A stretch of 64,000 nt of DNA from Nonomuraea thailandensis (GTDB taxonomy: Bacteria; Actinomycetota; Actinomycetes; Streptosporangiales; Streptosporangiaceae). The notes beneath the pieces were generated by a model, which saw only the letters and a program-made list of their open reading frames with translations, was not told the origin of the DNA and ran no database searches. How positions within the stretch are numbered: the first letter of the stretch is position 1; each line of letters begins with the position of its first letter. Location of the stretch: contig NZ_JAMZEB010000002.1 in assembly GCF_024172165.1 (NCBI RefSeq), positions 12,421,501 through 12,485,500 of the forward strand, read 5' to 3'. Made by a program: the position numbers and the translations under genes. Below, piece by piece: positions 41,531-50,763 of this stretch.

Positions 41531-43855
41531 TCAGACCCGGACCACGGCGGTGTGGGTACGGCCGCGGCTGCCGCCGAGCTCCACCTTGATCGAGCGCTTG
41601 GCCTTACGGACGCCGCGGCCGCCCTTCTTGACCGATCGCACCGGCCAGGGCAGCGTGATCCTCACCTCGTCGGCGGTCCTGGACGGGTCGGAGACCGCGA
41701 GCCGTACCAGCTCGTGGTCCCGGCGGACCAGCAGCGTGCAGGGGCCGTCGGCGGCGAGCGTCCCGTGCGCGGTCTCGACGCTTCCGGCGCGCCAGAAGAC
41801 GGCGGCCAGCAGGTCGCCGCGGGCGACGGCCTGCACGGAGCCGGAGTTGGCGAGGATCCTGAGCTGCAGGCCGTAGGCCGCGGTCTGCGCGGCGCAGGCG
41901 CCGGGCAGCACGGCATAGGCGTAGCGCGCCTTGCGCGGATCGACGCCGTGGTCGATGACGATCGTCGTGTAGTGCCTGGTCACCGGGGTTCGGTCGCCGC
42001 CGGTGGTGGCGCCCTGGTCGATGTCCCGCCAGCGGCCGGTGCGCTTCTCGCGGATCACCTCGGCGCCCGCGCTGTCGCCGTCGAGCAGCGCGTAGCCGGC
42101 CACCCCGGGCAGGTGGATCCAGCCGTCGCCCCGCGCCAGCGGCGGATGGCGGTCGTGGGTGTTGCGGTTCTCCACGATGGTCTCGACGCGGCGGCCGTCG
42201 GAGGCGGAGATGCCGGCGCCGAGGGCGATCACCACGTCGTCGAGCAGGAACCACGCCTTCTTGGCCCGCAGGGAGGAGCCGCCGGCGACCAGCTCCATGG
42301 CGGCCACGCCGTACTCGCCGTCGAGGGCCACGCCGCCCGCCCACGGGGTGGGCGGCAGGCGGCGATGACCGTGCTGGAGATCGGCCCGCTCGCGGGTGTC
42401 GGCCGTCGTGCCGGGCAGCCGGTACGGGTCGATCGTCGGCCACAGCTCGTCGTTCCAGTGGGTGAGGTCGCCGGTGTAGAGGTAGGTCATGCCGTCGCCG
42501 GTGTGCCAGCCGTGCAGGTTCTCCCGGTTCATGGCCTCGGCCGCGCCGATGCGCCGCGAGCTCATCGCGATCGCGAAGGCCCAGCCCGGGCGGCGGTGCA
42601 CGACCCGGTCCATGTCGGCGAAGACGTACGTGCCGGTCGTGCGCGCGCCGACCTCGACCGATGGGTCGTCCAGCAGCGCCCTGGCCTTCGCGATGCTCGA
42701 CAGCGGGGCGACCGTGTCGTACGGGATGGCCTGGTTGCGGGTGAGCCAGCCCTTCACCAGCGGCCGCCAGCGCCGCGCATGACGCTCGGGCGCCGCGTCC
42801 AGCAAGGTGAGGATGGCCTCGACCGTCTTCTGCCCCGAGTGGTAGTCGCGGTGGCCCTGGCGCGAGATGGACCGGCCGCGCACGCAGTCCATCATCAGCC
42901 CGTCGAAGACGAACGGCACGAAGGAGCGATCGACGATGTCGTAGACCTTCTCGATGCCGGAGATCTCCCACGGCGACCGCGCGAGCATGACGATCAGCTT
43001 GGCCACGCTCTCCAGATAGTCCACGCCGTAGGCGCCGGTGTAGGGGTACACGTCGTGCTGGATGAAGGAGCCGTCGCGGTGGAAGCCGTCGCCCGGGCCC
43101 CTGGTCGGCCGCAGCAGGTCGGAGACCGCGTCCCTGGCCCGCCTGACCAGGCGGGCGTCGTGCGTGAGCAGCCCGCGCATGGCCACCGCCATGGCCTTGC
43201 CCGCGCGGTTGGCGCCGGTCTCGACGACGCCGTGGTGGCTGACGCGGCGCTCCGGGTCGGGGCACCAGCGGCGCAACGGGCGCAGCCAGCGCTTGAGGCG
43301 GTCCTCGGGCAGGCCGTCGTACAGCAGGGCGCAGGTGTCGGTCAGCGAGCGGGGGACGCCGATCTCCCACCAGTACCAGTTGCTGCCGCGCGGGTCGAGC
43401 CGCTCGTGGTAGGCGTGCTCGTACAGGAAGTCCAGCGCCCTGACCGCGGTCTCGGCGACCTCGTCGTCCCCGTGCATGGTGGTGCCCGGTGTCGCCCAGC
43501 CCAGCGCCAGCGTGCGCATGCGGTTGTAGGCGCGGTTGAAGTTGCCCGTACGGGGGTCGTCGAGCGGCAGGTCGGGCCACAGGCTCGGGCGGCGGCCCGA
43601 GGAGAAGCGCAGCTTGCGCAGCACCGCGTTGGCCGAGCCCTCGACCGCCCGCGTCTTGTCGGCGTAGGCGCTGTTGTACTCCCCTCCGGCCAGCAGACCC
43701 ACCCACCGCTCCCGCGCGGCGTCGAACGCGGCGGCCCCGATGGTGGCCCCTAGGGTGCTGCCGGCCGCCTCGGCCGGGCTGTCCCACAGGGCGAGGCCGG
43801 CCGTGGCGGCGGCGCCCAGCAGGGCGGAACGTCGGCTGAGGGGGTGGATCACCAT
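41531..43855 (-). CDS. Polysaccharide lyase family 8 (hyaluronate/chondroitin/xanthan lyase type)
   Basis: A 774-residue secreted lyase from ATG 43855. After a Tat-type signal (SRRSALLGAAATAGLALW) comes an alpha/alpha toroid with catalytic residues visible as Asn in ETGANRAGK and His/Tyr in SFIQHDVYPYTGAYG, then beta-sandwich domains in the second half. PL8 enzymes cleave uronic-acid polysaccharides by beta elimination. No ribosome binding site is visible; TATCCT at 43868-43863 lies 7 bases before the ATG, so the mRNA may be leaderless. It has no associated transporter or other lyase genes. Confidence 0.92.
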   Translation of the reverse strand: MVIHPLSRRSALLGAAATAGLALWDSPAEAAGSTLGATIGAAAFDAARERWVGLLAGGEYNSAYADKTRAVEGSANAVLRKLRFSSGRRPSLWPDLPLDDPRTGNFNRAYNRMRTLALGWATPGTTMHGDDEVAETAVRALDFLYEHAYHERLDPRGSNWYWWEIGVPRSLTDTCALLYDGLPEDRLKRWLRPLRRWCPDPERRVSHHGVVETGANRAGKAMAVAMRGLLTHDARLVRRARDAVSDLLRPTRGPGDGFHRDGSFIQHDVYPYTGAYGVDYLESVAKLIVMLARSPWEISGIEKVYDIVDRSFVPFVFDGLMMDCVRGRSISRQGHRDYHSGQKTVEAILTLLDAAPERHARRWRPLVKGWLTRNQAIPYDTVAPLSSIAKARALLDDPSVEVGARTTGTYVFADMDRVVHRRPGWAFAIAMSSRRIGAAEAMNRENLHGWHTGDGMTYLYTGDLTHWNDELWPTIDPYRLPGTTADTRERADLQHGHRRLPPTPWAGGVALDGEYGVAAMELVAGGSSLRAKKAWFLLDDVVIALGAGISASDGRRVETIVENRNTHDRHPPLARGDGWIHLPGVAGYALLDGDSAGAEVIREKRTGRWRDIDQGATTGGDRTPVTRHYTTIVIDHGVDPRKARYAYAVLPGACAAQTAAYGLQLRILANSGSVQAVARGDLLAAVFWRAGSVETAHGTLAADGPCTLLVRRDHELVRLAVSDPSRTADEVRITLPWPVRSVKKGGRGVRKAKRSIKVELGGSRGRTHTAVVRV

Positions 43856-44000
43856 GCGTAATAGGATATGGAACCCTGATCTTCGCGTATCCCCGCTTTC
43901 TGCCCGACCAGATGCATGTCGCCTGGTTGCGGTCTGGTGCCACCGGCATGCACGACCGCATGGTGAGTGGGGAACGGGCCGGGCCGCACGGGGGAGAGCG

Positions 44001-44462
44001 ATGGCGTTCACGATCGTGGTCGACGATCTGCGCGGGCCGCAGATCGCCGCGTTCCTGGAGGAGCACCTGGAGGAGATGCGCTCCATCACCCCCGAAGGCA
44101 GCGTGCACGCGCTCGACCTCGACGCGCTGCGCGGCCCCGAGGTCACGTTCTGGGTGGTGTACGACGACGGCGAGCTCGTCGGCTGCGGCGCGATCAAGCG
44201 CATCGGCGGCGCGCACGGGGAGATCAAGTCCATGCGCACCGCCTACGCCCGCCGCCGCGACGGCATCGCCGGCCTGCTGCTCACCCACATGCTGGAGCAG
44301 GCCAAGGCGATGGGCCTGGAACGGCTCAGCCTGGAGACCGGCTCCACCGAGCACTTCGCGCGGGCCAGGAGGCTGTACGAGAAGTTCGGCTTCGAGCCCT
44401 GCGGCGCGTTCGCCGGCTACGGCCCCGACCCGCACAGCGCCTTCATGACCCGGACGCTCTGA
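44001..44462 (+). CDS. GNAT-family N-acetyltransferase
   Basis: A 153-residue GNAT; ATG 44001 follows GGGGGAGAG. The acetyl-CoA loop appears in the divergent form TAYARRRDGIAGLLLTHML and is followed by LERLSLETGS and ARRLYEKFGFEPCGAFAGYG, typical of the putative acetyltransferase group similar to YhbS/PA4866-like proteins. Substrate unknown. Its 3' end overlaps the convergent ABC gene by 20 bases. Confidence 0.88.
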   Translation: MAFTIVVDDLRGPQIAAFLEEHLEEMRSITPEGSVHALDLDALRGPEVTFWVVYDDGELVGCGAIKRIGGAHGEIKSMRTAYARRRDGIAGLLLTHMLEQAKAMGLERLSLETGSTEHFARARRLYEKFGFEPCGAFAGYGPDPHSAFMTRTL

Positions 44463-46185
44463 CGTCCACACCGCCGTTCGCAGCCGGGGCCATGGAGATC
44501 TCCCAGAAGGCCGCGTAACGGCCGCCGCGGCGGAGCAGGTCGTCGTGGGTGCCTGATTCCACGATGCGGCCGGCGTCCAGGAAGGCGATGCGGTCGGCGT
44601 CGCGGACGGTGCGCAGGCGATGGGCCACCATCACGACCGTCCGGCCCGCCACCAGCCGCTCGATGCCCGCATGGACCGCCTCCTCGTTCACCGGGTCCAG
44701 GGCGGAGGTCACCTCGTCCAGCAGGACGATCGGGGCGTCCTTCAGCAGGGCGCGGGCGATGGACACCCGCTGGCGCTCGCCGCCCGACAGCAGGGCGCCG
44801 CCCTCGCCGACGTCGGTGGCCCAGCCGTCCGGCAGACGGTCGATCACCTCGTCCAGGCGGGCGGCGGTCGCCGCCTCGCGGACCTCGGCCTCCGTGGCGT
44901 CGGGGCGGCCGAGGCGGATGTTGTCCTCGATCGTGCCTTCGAAGAGGTAGACGTCCTGGAAGACGATGGCGATCCGGGACATCAGCGTCCGCGTGTCGAC
45001 GGCGCGGACGTCCGCGCCGCCGATGCGGACCGCGCCGGAGTCCACGTCGTGGAAACGTGCCAGGAGCTGCAGCAGGGTGCTCTTGCCCGCGCCCGACGGG
45101 CCGACGACGGCCAGCCGCCGCCCTTCGGGCAGCGTCAGCGACAGGTCGTCGATCACCGTGCGGTCGCCGTGGCGGAAGGTGACCGAGTCGAACTCCAGGT
45201 CGTGGCGGTCCGGGCGGACCGGCTCGCGGGGCTCGGGCAGCGGCGGGGTGCTCAGGAGCGTGTCGAGCTTGGCCAGCTCGGCGCGGGCGCCGCGGAGCTG
45301 GCCGCCGAGGTCGGCCAGGGACAGGAGCGGGTCGGCGCAGCGGGCGGCCAGCACCAGGATCGCCAGCACCTCGGCCGCGCCGATGCCGCCGCCGAGCGCC
45401 AGGTACGTGCCCAGGACCAGCAGCGCGGTCAGGATCGCCTGCACCGTGAGGGACAGCCCGAGAACGCCGGGCAGCGCCGACAGCGCGGAGCGGCGGGAAG
45501 CACGCCGGATCTCGCGCAGCGAGTCGTCGAGCAGGCCGAAGCGCTCGACGGTGCGACCGCCGGCCCGCAGCACCGGCTGGGCCTGGAGGTATTCGACGAC
45601 CCGGCCGGCGGCCTGCTGGTCGCGGTGGTGGCGCTCGGCGTCGGCCGCCGCCGTCGCGCGTCCCGTCCAGAGCTGGACCGCCGCCACGGCGGGCGCGGCG
45701 AGCAGCGCGGCCAGGCCCAGCCGCCAGTCGTGGGCCAGCATCACCGCCACGATGGTCAGCGGGGTCACGGCGGCGGAGACGTACGGCGTCAGCAGGTGCG
45801 CGATCACGCTCATCGCCTGCAGCACGCCCCGGCCGGCCAGCAGCGACACCTCTCCGACGCGGCCGGGGCCGTACCAGCCGATGGGCAGGCGGGCCAGGTG
45901 GTCGCCGAGCCGGCGGTACGTGCCGCGCAGCAGCGTGGTCCCCACGCGGAACCCGGACAGGTCGCTGACGTAGCGGAGCCCGGCGTAGACTGCGACCGCC
46001 GCGCCGAACGCGATCAGCCACGGGCGGGCGGCTGCGGCGTCGCGCTCGAAGAGGGCTGCGAGCACGGGGACCAGCAGGGCGTACGACAGGCCTTCGAGGA
46101 TCGCGGTCGTCGTCATCAGCGCCACGGTGCGGCGCACCGGTCGCGCGTACTGGTGTCCCAGCACGCGCAGCAGCATGCGTATCAT
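44443..46185 (-). CDS. ABC transporter half with fused ATPase (second subunit, IrtB-like)
   Basis: A 580-residue fused membrane/ATPase half transporter. Six membrane helices occupy residues 15-310; the ATPase has Walker A GPSGAGKST, signature LSGGERQRVSIARAL, Walker B PIVLLDEVTSALD and the H-loop histidine in VAHRLRTV. ATG 46185 overlaps the stop of the first subunit by four bases, so the two probably form a heterodimeric exporter or siderophore-type transporter like IrtAB/YbtPQ. The esterase at the operon head suggests processing or release of the transported compound. Confidence 0.9.
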   Translation of the reverse strand: MIRMLLRVLGHQYARPVRRTVALMTTTAILEGLSYALLVPVLAALFERDAAAARPWLIAFGAAVAVYAGLRYVSDLSGFRVGTTLLRGTYRRLGDHLARLPIGWYGPGRVGEVSLLAGRGVLQAMSVIAHLLTPYVSAAVTPLTIVAVMLAHDWRLGLAALLAAPAVAAVQLWTGRATAAADAERHHRDQQAAGRVVEYLQAQPVLRAGGRTVERFGLLDDSLREIRRASRRSALSALPGVLGLSLTVQAILTALLVLGTYLALGGGIGAAEVLAILVLAARCADPLLSLADLGGQLRGARAELAKLDTLLSTPPLPEPREPVRPDRHDLEFDSVTFRHGDRTVIDDLSLTLPEGRRLAVVGPSGAGKSTLLQLLARFHDVDSGAVRIGGADVRAVDTRTLMSRIAIVFQDVYLFEGTIEDNIRLGRPDATEAEVREAATAARLDEVIDRLPDGWATDVGEGGALLSGGERQRVSIARALLKDAPIVLLDEVTSALDPVNEEAVHAGIERLVAGRTVVMVAHRLRTVRDADRIAFLDAGRIVESGTHDDLLRRGGRYAAFWEISMAPAANGGVDVRASGS

Positions 46186-47954
46186 CGGGGCTCGTCTCCT
46201 CGGTGTGACCGCCAGAAGGCGGCGAACCTGCCGTCGCGGTGCAGCAGCTCGGCCGGTGTGCCGCGCTCGACGATCGATCCGTTGTCCAGCATCACGACGG
46301 TGTCGGCGTCGGCGATCGTCTCCAGCCGGTGCGCGATGACCACGATCGTCCGCTCGCCGCCCTGCCACGTGGCCAGCGCTCGCCGCACCGCCTGCTCCGT
46401 CTGCGGGTCGGCGAACGCGGTCGCCTCGTCGAGCACCAGCACGGGGGTGTCGGCCAGCAGCGCGCGGGCGAGGGCGACCCGTTGCGCCTCGCCGCGCGAC
46501 AGCCCGGCCTCCTCGTCGAGCACCGTGTCGTAGCCGCGCGGCAGCTCCAGGATCCGGTCGTGGACGCCCGCCAGGCGGGCGGCGCGGACCACCTGGTCGC
46601 GGCCGGCGTGCGGGACCGCCAGCGCGATGTTGTCGGCGACCGAGGCGCGCAGCAGGCGGATGTCCTGGAAGACGAAGGAGACCGCCTGGTAGAGCCGGCG
46701 GCTGCCGAGCTCGCGCTGGTCGACGCCGCCCAGGGTGATCGAGCCGCCGGTGGGGTCGAAGAACCGGGGCAGCAGCTGGACCAGCGTGGACTTGCCGCTG
46801 CCCGAGGGGCCCACGATCGCGGTGACCGTGCCCGGTTCGAGCACCAGGTCGATCCCGCGCAGCACCTCGCGTCCGGCGTCGTACCCGAAGCGCACGTCCC
46901 GCAGCTCCACCCGGTGCCCGTGCGGCGCGACGGGGCGGGCGGGCTCGGGCAGCGGCTCGACCGCGAGCACGTCCCGGATCCGGCCGACCGCGCGCCAGGC
47001 CGCCTGCATGTCGTCGAAGCCGTGGCCGAGCGCCGCCACCGGTGCGGTCAGCCCCAGCCCCAGCAGCAGGAACGGCAGCAGGTCAGCCGGGGCCAGGCCG
47101 CCGCCGCCGATCAGGACGGCGCCCCCGGCCAGCACGACCAGCAGCACGAACGGCGGCGCCAGCACCGTCTGCATCGCGGCGGCGATCGGGGCCAGCCCGC
47201 GCGCCCACCGCAGGAACGTATCGGCGAACTCGTCCGTGGCCGTCAGGAACCTCCGGTGCGTACGCTCCGCCCCGCAGAACGCCTTGACCACCGCGATGCC
47301 CTGCACGAACTCCACGGCCGAGCCGGCGATCCGCCCCATGGCCGCGTCGAACTCGCGCTGCTCCCGCTGCCGCGCGGCGGTCATCATGAGCGGCACCATC
47401 GCCAGGGCCAGCAGCACCGGGATCAGCGTGATCAGCGTGAGCCGCCAGTCCACGGCGAACAGGTAGACCAGCGACACCAGCGGCACGACGAACGCCGAGA
47501 CCAGCTCGCCGGGCGTGTGCGCGACGAACGGGTGCACCGCGCTCACGTCGTCGCCGACCAGCTTGGCCAGCTCACCCGTCCGGCGCCGGGACAACCACCC
47601 GATCGGCACGCGCCCCAGGTGCGCGGCCAGCCGCCGGCGGAACGCCAGCTGCACCCGGCCGTCCAGCAGGTGCCCGATCCCGGACGAGGCCGAGGTGAAC
47701 AGCAACCGGACCAGCAGGCCGGCCGCGCCGGCGAGCACCACGAACCAGACGTGACCGCTGTCGAGCGGGCCGGGCGACAACAACGCGCGGCCCAGCTCCA
47801 CCACGGCCAGCAGCGGCGCCAGGCCCGCCACGGCGCCGATCACCTGGAGGATCACCAGGGCGGCGAAACTGCCGGCGTGCGGGCGCAGCAGGCCGGCCAC
47901 GGTGCCGGCCCCGGACACCCGCGGCGGGGCGCCCCCGAGCGGGTCGTCATCCAT
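46182..47954 (-). CDS. ABC transporter half with fused ATPase (first subunit, IrtA-like)
   Basis: A 590-residue half transporter: membrane domain to about residue 320, ATPase with Walker A GPSGSGKST, a modified signature LSRGEAQRVALARAL (Arg-Glu-Ala instead of GGE-Q), Walker B PVLVLDEATAFAD and the H-loop IAHRLETI. The unusual signature is typical of asymmetric heterodimers. ATG 47954 overlaps the end of the esterase gene by 8 bases. There is no siderophore-interacting FAD domain fused, unlike mycobacterial IrtA. Confidence 0.9.
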   Translation of the reverse strand: MDDDPLGGAPPRVSGAGTVAGLLRPHAGSFAALVILQVIGAVAGLAPLLAVVELGRALLSPGPLDSGHVWFVVLAGAAGLLVRLLFTSASSGIGHLLDGRVQLAFRRRLAAHLGRVPIGWLSRRRTGELAKLVGDDVSAVHPFVAHTPGELVSAFVVPLVSLVYLFAVDWRLTLITLIPVLLALAMVPLMMTAARQREQREFDAAMGRIAGSAVEFVQGIAVVKAFCGAERTHRRFLTATDEFADTFLRWARGLAPIAAAMQTVLAPPFVLLVVLAGGAVLIGGGGLAPADLLPFLLLGLGLTAPVAALGHGFDDMQAAWRAVGRIRDVLAVEPLPEPARPVAPHGHRVELRDVRFGYDAGREVLRGIDLVLEPGTVTAIVGPSGSGKSTLVQLLPRFFDPTGGSITLGGVDQRELGSRRLYQAVSFVFQDIRLLRASVADNIALAVPHAGRDQVVRAARLAGVHDRILELPRGYDTVLDEEAGLSRGEAQRVALARALLADTPVLVLDEATAFADPQTEQAVRRALATWQGGERTIVVIAHRLETIADADTVVMLDNGSIVERGTPAELLHRDGRFAAFWRSHRGDEPR

Positions 47955-48885
47955 GGAGGGCCTCGCGGAGGAACTCGAGGATCTCCGCCCGGGCCGGCGC
48001 CGCCTGGGGCGCCACGCCCGGCATGCTGAGGAACGCGTGCCCCGCCTCCGGGTACTCGCTGAGCCGCGCGGGCGTCCCGGCCGCCTGGAGCCGGTCGGCG
48101 TAGCGGCGGCCGTGGTCGGCCAGCGGGTCGTGGGTCGGCACCACCACGAGCGCCGGGGCCAGGCCGTTCAGGTCGCCGGCGTGGAGCGGTGACAGGACCC
48201 GGGGGTCGCTTCCGTCCGGCACGGCCAGCCGCTGGAAGAAGCGCAACTGCGGCATGGTGAGGGTGGGGGTGTGCGCGAACCGGCTCATCGACTCGTGGCC
48301 GAGGGCCGCCGGGGTGACGTCGACCGCGGGGTTGACCAGCACCTGCGCCCGCAGGGGCAGGCCGGCCCGGCGGGCCCTGATCGCCGCCAGGGCGCTGATC
48401 AGCGCGCCGCAGCTCTCGCCGAAGACGGCGGTGCGCGCGGGATCGACGTCCCACTCCGTGGCGTGGCCCACCACGTGGCCGAGCACGTCCCAGCCGTCGT
48501 CCGCGGCGGCGGACAGCGGGGTCGCGAAGTCGAGGAGACGGTGCTCGACCGAGACGACCAGCGCGGGCAGGTGGGCGGCGAGGTGGCTGTTGACCCAGTC
48601 GCTCTGCGCCGCCGTGCCCACGAAGGCGCCGCCGTGCACGTGCAGCACGAGCGGCAGGGGGCCGCCGGCCGCGGGGCGGTACACCCGGACCGGGAGCTCG
48701 CGGCCGGGCAGCGCCACCCGGCGCCATTCGATCGCGGCGCCCGAATCCGGCTCGCCGGTGATCGCCCGGGCCGCGGCGGACGCGCGGACCCGGTTCTCGG
48801 CGTCCCGGTAGGCGATCAGCTCCGCGGCGGTCAGCGTCGGCCAGTCCGGCTCCGACGGCCGCTCCGCGATGGTGATGTCGCTCAT
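47947..48885 (-). CDS. Alpha/beta hydrolase of the hormone-sensitive lipase family
   Basis: A 312-residue esterase. The oxyanion motif HVHGGAF (HGG type), the nucleophile elbow GESCGALIS with Ser in the middle, an Asp in VPTHDPLADHG and the histidine in PEAGHAFLSM complete the triad. It is cytoplasmic, with no signal sequence. It is first of a three-gene operon with the ABC pair, divergent from a TetR gene. It may hydrolyse an ester compound, such as a siderophore or toxin, handled by the transporter. Confidence 0.9.
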   Translation of the reverse strand: MSDITIAERPSEPDWPTLTAAELIAYRDAENRVRASAAARAITGEPDSGAAIEWRRVALPGRELPVRVYRPAAGGPLPLVLHVHGGAFVGTAAQSDWVNSHLAAHLPALVVSVEHRLLDFATPLSAAADDGWDVLGHVVGHATEWDVDPARTAVFGESCGALISALAAIRARRAGLPLRAQVLVNPAVDVTPAALGHESMSRFAHTPTLTMPQLRFFQRLAVPDGSDPRVLSPLHAGDLNGLAPALVVVPTHDPLADHGRRYADRLQAAGTPARLSEYPEAGHAFLSMPGVAPQAAPARAEILEFLREALHG

Positions 48886-48923
48886 GTCCCTCCTTGGTCG
48901 GCGAGTTTCGCTACCTCAGGTTT

Positions 48924-48955
48924 CGCTACCTAAGGTTTCGAAACCCAAGGTAGCG
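48924..48955. promoter_or_regulatory. 32-bp inverted-repeat operator of the TetR/esterase-ABC operon
   Basis: CGCTACCT (48924-48931) is inverted as AGGTAGCG (48948-48955) around a perfect 12-base core palindrome GGTTTCGAAACC (48934-48945) on the same centre; 28 of 32 positions pair. A half copy, TTTCGCTACCT, occurs again just left (48907-48917). Lying between divergent genes and next to a TetR gene, it is a strong operator candidate. Confidence 0.7.
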
Positions 48956-48975
48956 TAAAAAGGTATCGTGTGCGC

Positions 48976-49533
48976 ATGACCTCGAGCACACCCGCCCGGC
49001 CGCCCGGCCGCCCGCGTTCCGGCGTCAACGCCGTGGTGTTCGCCGCGACGCTGAGCACGGTCCACGAGCTGGGCTACGCGCGTGCCACCGTCGAGCGCAT
49101 CGCCGCCGCGGCCGGTATCGCGAAGACGACGATCTACCGTCGCTGGCCGACGAAGGGGGCGCTGATCGTGGACTGCCTCCTCGACGCGTTCGGCCCGGCG
49201 CCGCTCGAGGGCGGCAACCGGGCCGAGATCCTGTCCTCGGCCATCCGGTGGATCGCGGGGAAGATCGGTGAGCCGGGGGTGGGCGACGCGTTCGCGGGCG
49301 TGTTCAGTGACGCCGTCAGCGACCCGGAGCTGCGCGAGATCCTCTCCTCGCGGCTGCAGGACCCCTACCGGCTCGCCCTCCAGGACGTGCTCGGCGAGCC
49401 GGAGCGCCGGGTGCTGTTCTTCATCGACGTCATCGTCGGCACGCTGCTCCACCGGCTCGGCATGACCGGCGAGCCGATGGTGGACGCCGACGTGGACGCG
49501 CTGGTCGAGATGGTCCTGCCGGCCTTCCGCTGA
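48976..49533 (+). CDS. TetR-family repressor of the esterase-ABC operon
   Basis: A 185-residue regulator from ATG 48976 (a GTG two codons upstream is also open). The TetR helix-turn-helix is ATVERIAAAAGIAKTTIYRRW (residues 39-59 region), followed by a C-terminal ligand domain of the TetR_C_11-like kind (DAFAGVFSDAVSDPELREIL). It is divergent from the esterase gene with a large dyad between them, the standard arrangement of a self-regulating repressor. The inducer is probably a substrate of the esterase or exporter. Confidence 0.9.
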   Translation: MTSSTPARPPGRPRSGVNAVVFAATLSTVHELGYARATVERIAAAAGIAKTTIYRRWPTKGALIVDCLLDAFGPAPLEGGNRAEILSSAIRWIAGKIGEPGVGDAFAGVFSDAVSDPELREILSSRLQDPYRLALQDVLGEPERRVLFFIDVIVGTLLHRLGMTGEPMVDADVDALVEMVLPAFR

Positions 49534-49549
49534 GGCCCCCGGGCTCCGT

Positions 49550-50068
49550 CTAGAGCTCGTGGACGCGGAAGACGGGGTGCCGCGGCGCGATCCGGCGGAA
49601 CTCCGGCAGGGGCGCCGACGGCGCCAGGCCGAGGTGCGGCCGGGCGCCGGGCGCGCCGGCGAGGTAGCGGCGCAGGATCTCGGCGCGCTGGCCGGTCGGG
49701 ATCTCCTCGAGCTGGACGGGGAACTCGCGGCCCTGCCGGCGCAGCGCCGCCCTGCCGCCCGCCGCCTCGACGTTGCGCACCCAGCTCGCGTCCGGTCCGA
49801 GCATCGAGACGAGGAAGTCGGCGCCGCGGTGGCGGGTGACCGCGACCGGAACCGACGTGAGCTTCCCGCTGCGGCGCCCCACCACCTTCAGGACGGCGGC
49901 ATGGCCCGGCGACAACCAGCGGACCCCGTAGGCGAGGGCGTCGAGACGGTTCCACCACCGCATGATCGTGTTCGGCCGCCCGCCCCGGTACATCGCCCGC
50001 TTGAGCGCCGCGAGCCCCCGCGTCACGGCCCCGCCGGCGCCTCGCGCCCCCGGGCGGTCTTCGCTCAT
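49550..50068 (-). CDS. Deazaflavin (F420)-dependent nitroreductase-family protein
   Basis: A 172-residue split-beta-barrel protein of the DDN type, recognised by VVGRRSGKLTSVPVAVTRHRGADFLVSMLGPDASWVRN (seen in two blocks) and AALRRQGREF. These enzymes use F420H2 or other flavins to reduce quinones and nitroaromatics. ATG 50068 overlaps the stop of the membrane protein gene upstream (ATGA), so the two form a pair. Exact cofactor cannot be proven from sequence. Confidence 0.85.
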   Translation of the reverse strand: MSEDRPGARGAGGAVTRGLAALKRAMYRGGRPNTIMRWWNRLDALAYGVRWLSPGHAAVLKVVGRRSGKLTSVPVAVTRHRGADFLVSMLGPDASWVRNVEAAGGRAALRRQGREFPVQLEEIPTGQRAEILRRYLAGAPGARPHLGLAPSAPLPEFRRIAPRHPVFRVHEL

Positions 50069-50502
50069 CGCGTTCTCTTCCACATCGCGACCGCGACGAG
50101 GCCGGGTACGCACGGCAGTACCAGGAGCCAGCCCAGCAGCGGCGCCAGGCCGACATCGCCGGAGACGTCCTGGACGGTGAGCCCGGCGATCGCGATGGAC
50201 AGAGCGATCACCAGCAGTCCGGTCGCCGGCCACGGGGTCCAGCGCTTGCCGGCGCGCGCCGCCAGGATCGTGCCGAACCAGCCGATGAGCCCGAGCGCCC
50301 CCACGGTGGCCAGGATGACCAGGTACGCGGAGACGGCCGCGTCGATCGCGCCGGGGTCGTAGCTCGGGTAGCTCGCCCTGAGGTGATCCGCCAGCACCGA
50401 CCGGTCGGCGAACGGGAAGAGGGCGGCGAGCGCGGTGAGTGCCGCTCCGACGTACATCGCCACCAGGACGATCCGGCTGCGTGATCTCTGTTCCAGCGTC
50501 AT
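50065..50502 (-). CDS. Small four-helix membrane protein
   Basis: A 145-residue protein with four membrane helices (IVLVAMYVGAALTALAALF, YLVILATVGALGLIGWF, LLVIALSIAIAGLTV, LLGWLLVLPCVPGLVAVAMW). ATG 50502 follows AAGGGA. No function is recognised. It is cotranscribed with the DDN-type reductase, so it might anchor it or supply quinone. Repeated AGTCA/AGTGACT sites lie directly upstream. Confidence 0.75.
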   Translation of the reverse strand: MTLEQRSRSRIVLVAMYVGAALTALAALFPFADRSVLADHLRASYPSYDPGAIDAAVSAYLVILATVGALGLIGWFGTILAARAGKRWTPWPATGLLVIALSIAIAGLTVQDVSGDVGLAPLLGWLLVLPCVPGLVAVAMWKRTR

Positions 50503-50528
50503 TGCGCGAGTCCCTTCAGATTCGAGAC

Positions 50529-50600
50529 AGTCACTATCTCCAGCGAGTGACTCTAGGCATTCCGCTATCGGCTAGTCAATCGCTTGAGAAAGTGACTTTC
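50529..50600. promoter_or_regulatory. Two operator modules 45 bp apart upstream of the membrane protein/reductase pair
   Basis: AGTCA at 50529 and AGTGACT at 50546 recur as AGTCA at 50574 and AGTGACT at 50591: the same two half sites with the same 17-base offset, displaced by 45 bases. The second AGTGACT is also the middle of GAAAG-TGA-CTTTC (50588-50600). The pattern suggests binding of two regulator dimers. No regulator gene is adjacent; 50601-50763 shows no convincing gene. Confidence 0.55.
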
Positions 50601-50763
50601 AGATTCGATGGCGCACGAGGGGAGGGATCGAGGTCGGCAGCATGAGCCCGGAAGCGCTCGAAGGCACGCTCGATCGCGAGCCGGCGCATCGCGCCGGCCA
50701 CGTCGAGGAAGGGCTACGCCCCCTGCGCGGCAGCTCGGGCCACGGAGCCCGCCTGAGCCGGGG

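Noticed and set aside
50601..50763. Short minus-strand frame reading FLDVAGAMRRLAIERAFERF that might be a regulator remnant
   Set aside because: It is interrupted by a stop just upstream, runs through the operator repeats and matches no family I can name.
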